Below, piece by piece: positions 58,070-64,000 of a DNA stretch of 64,000 bases (within the stretch, counting starts at the first letter, position 1; each line of letters opens with the position of its first letter). The notes below the pieces were generated by a model. That model made no database searches, was not told the origin of the DNA, and was given only the letters and a program-made list of their open reading frames with translations. Made by a program: the position numbers and the translations under genes. The DNA comes from Flavobacteriaceae bacterium UBA1903 (GTDB lineage Bacteria > Bacteroidota > Bacteroidia > Flavobacteriales > Flavobacteriaceae), in the NCBI GenBank assembly GCA_002337605.1, contig DDGL01000016.1, forward strand, positions 1 through 64,000, in the 5' to 3' direction.

Positions 58070-60126
58070 AAATTGTATTGTTTGGACCGGAATCTACGGG
58101 CAAAACGACGTTGGCAAAACAACTGGCTGCGCACTTCAAAACTAAATGGGTTCCAGAATATATGCGTACCTATTTACAGAATAAGTGGGACGAGAATGCT
58201 CAGAAAATTTCAAAAGAAGACCTTTTGCCAATTGCTAAAGGACAAGTAGCTTCGGAAAATAAACTAACGAGAAAAGCGACCAAACTCCTGTTTTGTGATA
58301 CAAATTTACTGGAGTTGCAAGTGTATTGTGAGTATTATTACGACGGTTGGTGTCCTTCAGAAATAAAGAAAGCTGTTGACAATCAATACTATGACTATTA
58401 TTTTTTAACTCATATAGATGTGCCCTGGTATCCAGACGATTTACGGGACAGGCCTAACGATAGGTCGGCCATATTTCGTAGTTTTGAAAAGGCACTTACA
58501 AGTAGACAAATTCCATATACCATCCTTTCAGGATCTCAAGAAAAACGCTTGAACACTGCCATAGAAATACTGCAAAAAAAGACGTTATATTATTCCATGC
58601 TTACGAAAAAAGATATTCAACAAATTGAAGAAAATAGACTTACTGTAAAGCAGGTAGTGTCACAATTAGAAACCTTCGCGAAAGGAATCCCACCATCAAA
58701 AATTATAACTGCAGCTACTGTTGGCAATGGTATCGAGCAAATTTCTGAAGATAACAAACGAGAACTTATAGCTCTGTTTGAGAAATTTAAAACTAAAAAA
58801 ACCATTGTAAAGTTTGTGCCTGCATCCGGAGCTGCGACACGTATGTTTAAGTTTCTTTTTGAATTCCTGGATGATTTTAACCCAGGGGCAGAAACCTTCA
58901 ATAGATATATAAAAAAGGGGAACTATGCGCAATTGGAGCTGTTTTCAAAATCACTGAAAGAATTTGCTTTCGTAAATGAAGTAAGAAAGAAAATACGAGA
59001 AAATTACCCCGAATATAAACAAAGTAGGAAGGGAGCAAGACTTCAGTACTTTGTAAAGAGTATGTTGGAAGAGAAGGGGCTTAATTTTGCACACCTTCCT
59101 AAGGGGCTTATTCCTTTTCATAAATATAAAAAATACGCAACGACGGCTTTTGAAGAGCAGTTGTACGAAAGTGCATTTTACGCCACAAGTAAAGATGATG
59201 CATACCTTCACTTTACTTTTTCGGAACCCCATGTGCCACATTTTAAACAGAAATTCGAAACCATTAAAAACCGGGTCTCAAAAAAGACTAAAACCGAATT
59301 TCACATTTCGTATTCTTTTCAAAAACCTGAAACAAATACGGTTGCCGTTACTCCAGAGAATAAGCCTTTTAGAGATGAAAATAACAAATTGGTTTTTAGA
59401 CCATCCGGCCATGGAGCGTTACTGGAAAACCTGAATGAAGTGAATGCAGATCTAGTGTTTATTAAAAATATAGACAATGTAACTGCTCAGGAATACACCG
59501 AAAATGTTGCTGAGTATAAGAAAATGCTTGCCGGAAAACTGCTAGCCGTGCAGGAAAAAGTATTTCATTATTTGAAATTATTAAAGAGTAAAAATATCTC
59601 TGAAGAAACTATTTCTGAACTGAAATCTTTCCTTTGGAACGAATTAAATATCAAAGATATTCCGTCCTCCAAGGAAGCACTCTTTTTTATATTAAACCGT
59701 CCCATTCGTGTGTGCGGAATGGTGAAAAACACAGGAGCTCCGGGGGGTGGTCCATTCTGGGTAAAACAAGTGAATGGGCAAACCAGTCTGCAGATTGTAG
59801 AAATGGCACAAATAGATACAACAGTAAAACACCAAATGAATCTTGTAAAAGAAGCGACACACTTTAACCCGGTAGATTTGGTTTGTGGGGTAAAAGATTA
59901 TAAAGGAAATAAATTCAATCTAACTAAGTTTAGCGACCCTAACACGGGTTTTATTTCTACTAAATCCCAACATGGGAGGCCCTTAAAGGCCCTGGAACTT
60001 CCAGGTCTTTGGAATGGGGCTATGGCTCGCTGGAATACTATCTTAATTGAAGTGCCACTAAGCACGTTTAACCCTGTAAAAACAGTAAACGATTTGTTGC
60101 AAAAAGAACACCGTCCAGACGCCTGA
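58030..60126 (+). CDS. NadR-like kinase fused to DUF4301
   Basis: 698 residues. Residues 1-189 are a P-loop kinase of the NadR nicotinamide-riboside-kinase type: GPESTGKTTLAKQLAAHF, then VPEYMRTYL, CDTNLLELQVY and YPDDLRDRPNDR. Residues 190-698 are DUF4301: HATRMFKF-like ASGAATRMFKFLFEFL, then PFHKYKKYATTAFEEQLYES, FRPSGHGALLENLNE and HGRPLKALELPGLWNGAMARWNTI. An internal ATG at residue 190 could give DUF4301 alone. In related genomes the two are, to my knowledge, usually separate adjacent genes, so this may be a recent fusion. It overlaps pnuC by 40 bases. Confidence 0.85.
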   Translation: MEKTLVQRQSDCLKIVLFGPESTGKTTLAKQLAAHFKTKWVPEYMRTYLQNKWDENAQKISKEDLLPIAKGQVASENKLTRKATKLLFCDTNLLELQVYCEYYYDGWCPSEIKKAVDNQYYDYYFLTHIDVPWYPDDLRDRPNDRSAIFRSFEKALTSRQIPYTILSGSQEKRLNTAIEILQKKTLYYSMLTKKDIQQIEENRLTVKQVVSQLETFAKGIPPSKIITAATVGNGIEQISEDNKRELIALFEKFKTKKTIVKFVPASGAATRMFKFLFEFLDDFNPGAETFNRYIKKGNYAQLELFSKSLKEFAFVNEVRKKIRENYPEYKQSRKGARLQYFVKSMLEEKGLNFAHLPKGLIPFHKYKKYATTAFEEQLYESAFYATSKDDAYLHFTFSEPHVPHFKQKFETIKNRVSKKTKTEFHISYSFQKPETNTVAVTPENKPFRDENNKLVFRPSGHGALLENLNEVNADLVFIKNIDNVTAQEYTENVAEYKKMLAGKLLAVQEKVFHYLKLLKSKNISEETISELKSFLWNELNIKDIPSSKEALFFILNRPIRVCGMVKNTGAPGGGPFWVKQVNGQTSLQIVEMAQIDTTVKHQMNLVKEATHFNPVDLVCGVKDYKGNKFNLTKFSDPNTGFISTKSQHGRPLKALELPGLWNGAMARWNTILIEVPLSTFNPVKTVNDLLQKEHRPDA

Positions 60127-60527
60127 TGAACACTTCAATAATTTTATCTGAATTAACCTATAAAGCAGTACGAAGCAGCGGGCCAGGAGGGCAACATGTG
60201 AATAAAACGTCTTCAAAAGTAGAGGTGTATTTTTCAATAGAAAATTCTCAGGGATTATTAGAGTCTGAAAAAACACTCTTGTTACAACGTTTGTCCTCTC
60301 GTCTTACTTCAGAAAATATGCTAGTGTTGCATTGTGGTGAAACCAGAAGCCAGCATCGCAATAAAACACTTGTTACTAAAAGATTACTTCAACTTTTAGA
60401 AGACCATAAAAAGCCTGCAAAAAAGAGGAAGAAAACAAAACCTTCAAGATCTGCTATTGAAAAGCGACTTCGTGAAAAAAAGCAAAAAGCGCTTAAAAAA
60501 TCAAACCGAAAGCCACCAGAGTTTTAA
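60126..60527 (+). CDS. arfB: Alternative ribosome-rescue factor ArfB (class I release-factor-like hydrolase)
   Basis: 133 residues. It has the GGQ motif in SSGPGGQHVNKTSSKVE, which releases stalled peptidyl-tRNA, and a basic, Lys/Arg-rich C-terminal tail (about 95-133) that enters the empty mRNA channel. This is YaeJ/ArfB, shorter than true release factors. It overlaps the fusion gene's stop by one base. Confidence 0.9.
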   Translation: MNTSIILSELTYKAVRSSGPGGQHVNKTSSKVEVYFSIENSQGLLESEKTLLLQRLSSRLTSENMLVLHCGETRSQHRNKTLVTKRLLQLLEDHKKPAKKRKKTKPSRSAIEKRLREKKQKALKKSNRKPPEF

Positions 60528-60953
60528 ATTATGCACAAAAAGTGTGTAAAAAGTATACAGGTGTATACACAAAGAAACACTCTTGTTTCCTGCTAAGAAT
60601 TGCCGCAAAGCTCTCTAAGTCTTTAGAATGAGCTGTTTATGCTGTATAAAATACCAAGTGATTGTTTTTGGCGTGATAGTTTCTATATACCTATAAGAAA
60701 TATACGCTAGACGTTTATAACAAACCTACTGTATTTTTATAATAAGATAGTTTTTATAATTAATAAGGTTAAAACTACTTATGCTATTATAACTAATATC
60801 CTGAAACAATCCCCACTTTGAAAAAAGTGTTTCAGAAATAGAAGTGAGTGAATCTGAATTTCCTCGCCATAACAATTCTGTAGCCATTATAATTGAGGGT
60901 GCTACCATTGTACGGCTTGCAAAAAATTCTGAAAAAGGTGAATTCAATAATTA

Positions 60954-61087
60954 GTAACTTCTATCGATAAGGCAATGGCCTGAGCTTGTCCCCAACAACA
61001 AGTGTACGATAGTTACAAACGCAGTAAGCTGCAGGTATTTTTAGATTCAATACTTCGCATGGGTGCCCAAACAGGGCACCCTTTTTT
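60954..61087 (+). ncRNA. Candidate structured small RNA ending in an orphan terminator
   Basis: Helices: GTAAC..TATCG (60954-60966) pairs with CGATA..GTTAC (61007-61016), enclosing hairpins AGGC/GCCT (60970-60981) and CTTGT/ACAAG (60985-61002), a three-way junction. A hairpin GCAG/CTGC (61021-61032) and the terminator follow. The terminator has no gene within 430 bases upstream. No -7 box is visible. Unrecognised family; a small RNA or a fragment of one. Confidence 0.4.
61061..61087 (+). terminator. Orphan intrinsic terminator
   Basis: GGGTGCCC/GGGCACCC stem with a five-base loop and TTTTTT. The nearest upstream gene ends at 60527, so it probably ends another transcript. Confidence 0.85.
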
Positions 61088-61166
61088 ATACCCATATTTG
61101 AAAAAATCTTTGACGCTTTACTTAGCTATTTAGATATTATTAACCTTAAATGCGATGTATATTCTT

Positions 61167-61174
61167 TATTTTTG
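61167..61174 (+). promoter_or_regulatory. -7 box of the sigma-54 activator gene
   Basis: TATTTTTG, 17 bases before the ATG at 61192, the same spacing as at pdxJ. It supports 61192 over the ATG at 61150. Confidence 0.45.
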
Positions 61175-61191
61175 CATTTTTGGCACTTCCT

Positions 61192-62541
61192 ATGACAGAA
61201 CAGGTATTACTAATTGAAGACGATGTTGCCTTTGCCGCAATGCTTACCTCATTTCTACAACGAAACGATTTTGTAGTCACTGTAGCGCATAATGGTGAGG
61301 ACGGGCGTAAGCTATTGTCTAAAGCAGCGTATGGAGTAGTGATAACAGATCTTAAGTTACCAGATACTACTGGAATTGAAATTTTAGAGTTTTGTAAGGA
61401 AACCGCTCCGGGCACAAAGGTTCTTATCATGACGGGCTACGCAGACGTCACAACAGCCGTAGACGCTATTAAAAAAGGGGCTATAGATTATATCTCCAAG
61501 CCTTTTAGACCTGAAGAGTTATTGATGGTACTTAAAACAGCTGCTTCAGAACCTACCGAAGAGTCCAAAAAAGTTTTTACTCAGAACGGGCAAGCGGCTC
61601 AAAAGAAGCTCATGGGTGCCCCTTATGTAAATGGAATTAGTGAAGTTTCAAAAAAATTTAATGAATACCTACAACTTGTGGGTCCTACTAATATGTGTGT
61701 GCTTATACAGGGGGAAAGTGGTACCGGGAAGGAGGTGGCTGCTAAGGCAATTCACGATATGAGCCAGCGAAGTGGGAAGCCCTTTATAGCTGTAGACTGC
61801 GGTGCTATTCCTAAAGAGATTGCCGCAAGTGAATTTTTTGGACACATTAAGGGAAGTTTTACTGGTGCTGTAAATGATAAAATAGGTCATTTTCAGGCAG
61901 CAGATGGCGGTACGTTATTTCTGGATGAAGTAGGGAATCTTTCGTACGAAAACCAGATACAGTTGTTACGTGCTTTACAGGAACGACGTATAAAACCTGT
62001 AGGGAGTAATACCGAAATTGAAGTTGATTTACGAATTATTTCTGCAACCAATGAGGATTTAACCAAAGGTGTTGCTGAAGGAACGTTTCGGGAAGACTTG
62101 TACCATCGCTTAAACGAATTTTCAGTTCACATTCCAGCTTTAAAAGACCGAAAAGAAGATCTTTTTCTGTTTACTGAATTTTTCTTAGACCAGGCAAATA
62201 CTGCTTTAGGGAAAAATATTAAAGGACTGGACAAGCAAGTAGAAACGGCCTTTAAAAAATATGCCTGGCCAGGGAATTTAAGGGAGCTTAAAAATGTGTT
62301 GAAACGCGCTGTGTTGCTTACCAACACGCCTAAAATTGCCTTAGATGTTATTCCCAGAGAAGTTGTTACTGCTGCCGATACGACTCCTGCAAAAGACTTC
62401 TCTAAAGAAACCAACGAGAAGCAACTTATCTTAAATGCTTTAAAAGAAGCCGAATACAATAAAGCCAAGGCTGCAAGACTCTTAAATATTACGCGAAAAA
62501 CTCTTTATAATAAATTGAATCATTACAACATAGAGCTTTGA
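61192..62541 (+). CDS. NtrC-family sigma-54-dependent response regulator
   Basis: 449 residues from the ATG at 61192. Receiver domain 1-120 with Asp53 as phosphorylation site in VVITDLKLPD. AAA+ domain about 148-380: Walker A GESGTGKE near 173, the sigma-54 contact loop as GSFTGA (a Ser variant of GAFTGA), Walker B GGTLFLDE near 239, and LRELKNVL for the second region. A Fis-type HTH ends the protein (KAARLLNITRKTLYNKLN). It activates transcription at sigma-54 promoters. Its 3' end overlaps the convergent hybrid kinase gene. Confidence 0.93.
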   Translation: MTEQVLLIEDDVAFAAMLTSFLQRNDFVVTVAHNGEDGRKLLSKAAYGVVITDLKLPDTTGIEILEFCKETAPGTKVLIMTGYADVTTAVDAIKKGAIDYISKPFRPEELLMVLKTAASEPTEESKKVFTQNGQAAQKKLMGAPYVNGISEVSKKFNEYLQLVGPTNMCVLIQGESGTGKEVAAKAIHDMSQRSGKPFIAVDCGAIPKEIAASEFFGHIKGSFTGAVNDKIGHFQAADGGTLFLDEVGNLSYENQIQLLRALQERRIKPVGSNTEIEVDLRIISATNEDLTKGVAEGTFREDLYHRLNEFSVHIPALKDRKEDLFLFTEFFLDQANTALGKNIKGLDKQVETAFKKYAWPGNLRELKNVLKRAVLLTNTPKIALDVIPREVVTAADTTPAKDFSKETNEKQLILNALKEAEYNKAKAARLLNITRKTLYNKLNHYNIEL

Positions 62542-64000
62542 GAAATTTCGGTTTCTAATGCAGTGGTCATAGTTTCCATTTCTACTTCCAGTTTGCTGAA
62601 AAGACGCGCTACCTCTGATGCTTCATCTGTATCCTTTACCAGTTCTAAAGTTTCTAATATCGAAACTACGTTACTTGCTTGTATTTGTCGCGCCATAGTG
62701 AGTTTTCGGTGTGATAATGCCCGTATCGTGTCACGATCATCTGAAGCAACAGCCTTCTTAAGTTCCTCCATATCTTTTTTAGTCTGAATTAAAAAAACCG
62801 ATACGATTTCTTTCAGTCCATTGTCATCTTTCATAAAAGATTTTAATAAACTTAAATCGTATACCGCCGTTCCTTTTTCGGAAGAAACAACAGGCTCTTT
62901 TACTATTTTTTCACCTACATCAAATAATTCTTGTAGCGTGTTTAACAAATCTGCTTTATGAAAAGGTTTATGAAGTAGCTCGCTGAACCCCTGTTCAAAA
63001 TAATACGCTCCTTTGTGTAGTTGATTACCCGTCATAGCAATAATGGGCTGGTCTGTATACATTAAAAAACGTCCGCTTTTTAAGTGTTTTAAAACCTGAA
63101 AGCCATCGGTTTCGGGCATTTGTATGTCTGTGAGTACAAAATCATAATCTACAGTACTTGCAATAGCTTCAAATTCTGAAAAGGTTTCAAAAGTGTTGCA
63201 GCTAATGCCCTCTTGTTCCATAACTTCCGAAAGTAGGGAGCGCATGGCAGGATCGTCATCAAAAACTATGGCTTTCAGTCCTAGATTGGCCAGATTGGTT
63301 GTTTCGCGAGTGTTTTTTTCCAGAGCAACTCTTTCGGTTTCTGCTATATTTTCTAACGGAAGTGTGACAGAAAATGAACTTCCTTTTCCCAGTTCACTCA
63401 CTACAGAGATGCTTCCGTTTAACAAACCAGCCAGCTTTTTTGAAATGGCCAGCCCCAAACCTGTGCCTCCAAATTTTCTTGAGGTATCTTCTTCGGCTTG
63501 CGTAAATTCTTTAAAAACAAGCTCTTGTTTTTCAGCAGAAATACCAATTCCTGTGTCTTTTACGGTAATTTTTACCTGCGTTCGTTTCTTTTTTTCAGTA
63601 ACTATTTCAGCAATTATAGAAACACTGCCCGCTTCCGTAAACTTAAAAGCATTACTTACCAGGTTCAGTACAATTTGCCTGATACGCAACGGGTCACTTT
63701 TAAAATAGCGATTTTTCAGCTTTTCCTCAATACTAAAGTGGAGCTCCACGGTTTTTTCTGAATACCTGTCTTTTACAGCATTTCCGGACTCTAACAAGAT
63801 GTTTTCTAACGGAAAAGCAATGTGATCAATTTTTAATTTTCCTGCTTCCAGTTTTGAAAAATCCAGCAAATCGTTTACCAGTTGGGTAATAAAAAGAGAG
63901 CCGCTGGCAATTTGGTTGGTGTAGTATTCTTGTTTTTCAGAAAGGGGTGTGTTTTTGAAAAGTTCGGTATACCCGGAAATTGTGTGCAAGGGTGTTTTAA
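62523..64000 (-). CDS. Hybrid sensor histidine kinase, 3' part (partial)
   Basis: About 490 residues are visible; the gene runs off the right edge. The visible part starts inside the HisKA helix at KTPLHTISGYTELF, so the phosphoacceptor His lies just outside the window. Then come the ATPase domain (N box LNLVSNAFKF, G boxes KDTGIGIS and GGTGLGLAI), a receiver domain with the phosphorylation Asp in FVLTDIQMPETDG, and an Hpt domain with His in ALSHRKLTMARQI. It is a complete phosphorelay on one chain. It ends convergent with, and overlapping by 19 bases, the sigma-54 regulator, its plausible partner. Confidence 0.92.
   Translation of the reverse strand, partial: KTPLHTISGYTELFKNTPLSEKQEYYTNQIASGSLFITQLVNDLLDFSKLEAGKLKIDHIAFPLENILLESGNAVKDRYSEKTVELHFSIEEKLKNRYFKSDPLRIRQIVLNLVSNAFKFTEAGSVSIIAEIVTEKKKRTQVKITVKDTGIGISAEKQELVFKEFTQAEEDTSRKFGGTGLGLAISKKLAGLLNGSISVVSELGKGSSFSVTLPLENIAETERVALEKNTRETTNLANLGLKAIVFDDDPAMRSLLSEVMEQEGISCNTFETFSEFEAIASTVDYDFVLTDIQMPETDGFQVLKHLKSGRFLMYTDQPIIAMTGNQLHKGAYYFEQGFSELLHKPFHKADLLNTLQELFDVGEKIVKEPVVSSEKGTAVYDLSLLKSFMKDDNGLKEIVSVFLIQTKKDMEELKKAVASDDRDTIRALSHRKLTMARQIQASNVVSILETLELVKDTDEASEVARLFSKLEVEMETMTTALETEISQSSML

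Larger units (their letters stand above)
60528..61191. other. Long intergenic region without a clear gene
   Basis: About 660 bases. It holds a GTATAC...GTATAC inverted repeat (60553-60568), a plus-strand frame without a start codon (about 60808-60954) that might be a gene remnant, a candidate structured RNA, a strong terminator and the -7 box of the next gene. No coding gene is supported. Confidence 0.6.

Noticed and set aside
60726..60947. 73-codon minus-strand frame in the gap after arfB
   Set aside because: No signal, domain or promoter seen; the opposite strand is also open without a start. Perhaps a gene remnant.

Overview
The window is a gene-dense, AT-rich chromosomal segment of a member of the Flavobacteriaceae (Bacteroidota). 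Evidence: a PorP/SprF protein, PorG and GldD/GldE (type IX secretion and gliding), the order nadK-porG-uppS-bamA-ompH-ompH, a FolK/deoxynucleoside-kinase fusion, L21 with a helix-hairpin-helix tail, and repeated promoters of the Bacteroidota form TTG-(19 to 23)-TANNTTTG instead of E. coli -35/-10 boxes. I see no rRNA, tRNA, prophage, insertion sequence or CRISPR array; most of the window is core genome.

Layout. 0-6.5 kb: PorP/SprF protein, VWA lipoprotein, LytS/LytTR-type two-component pair, murI. 6.5-13.7 kb (minus strand): envelope-biogenesis block CBS protein-nadK-porG-uppS-bamA-ompH-ompH. 13.7-22 kb (plus): pdxJ-hydrolase, FadL-like porin and SGNH lipoprotein, small membrane protein, then tig-clpP-clpX. 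22-31 kb: GH3-like protein, DUF2797 protein, LysE exporter, AsmA-like protein, queuosine-precursor transporter, FolK-dNK fusion, rRNA/tRNA methyltransferase. 31-35.4 kb: unusual PLP enzyme, then a small accessory cassette with three tandem DUF2975 membrane proteins, an XRE regulator and an ankyrin gene broken by an in-frame stop. 35.4-41 kb: biotin locus bioF, bioD, bioA, a ketosynthase and bioB. 41-46 kb: FN3 lipoprotein, JmjC/cupin protein, recX, RNase G, a 29-residue basic protein and HU. 46-50 kb: mutY-ssb-gldE-gldD. 50-54 kb: two membrane proteins, rplU-rpmA, transglutaminase and a lipoprotein. 54-60.5 kb: ahcY, phosphopantetheinyl transferase, GGGP-type synthase, and a vitamin-uptake operon (thiamine-binding protein, PnuC, kinase-DUF4301 fusion, arfB). 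60.5-64 kb: a long intergenic region with a possible structured RNA and orphan terminator, then a sigma-54 activator and the 3' part of a hybrid histidine kinase.

The intergenic DNA is unusually rich in short repeats: two heptamer arrays, a family of CTGAGC...GTCGAAG elements, CCCGATA/TATCGGG palindromes (two lie inside terminators), a long inverted repeat near 30.9 kb, and two diverged copies of a roughly 80-100 bp multi-block element near 43.8 and 54.0 kb. Several genes (bioF, bioD, bioA, trmH-like, mutY, perhaps murI) carry the -7 box exactly four bases before the start codon, which predicts leaderless mRNAs. No single large unknown system is evident. The best leads are the DUF2975/XRE cassette, the repeat element, the candidate small RNA, the ketosynthase in the biotin locus and the kinase-DUF4301 fusion.
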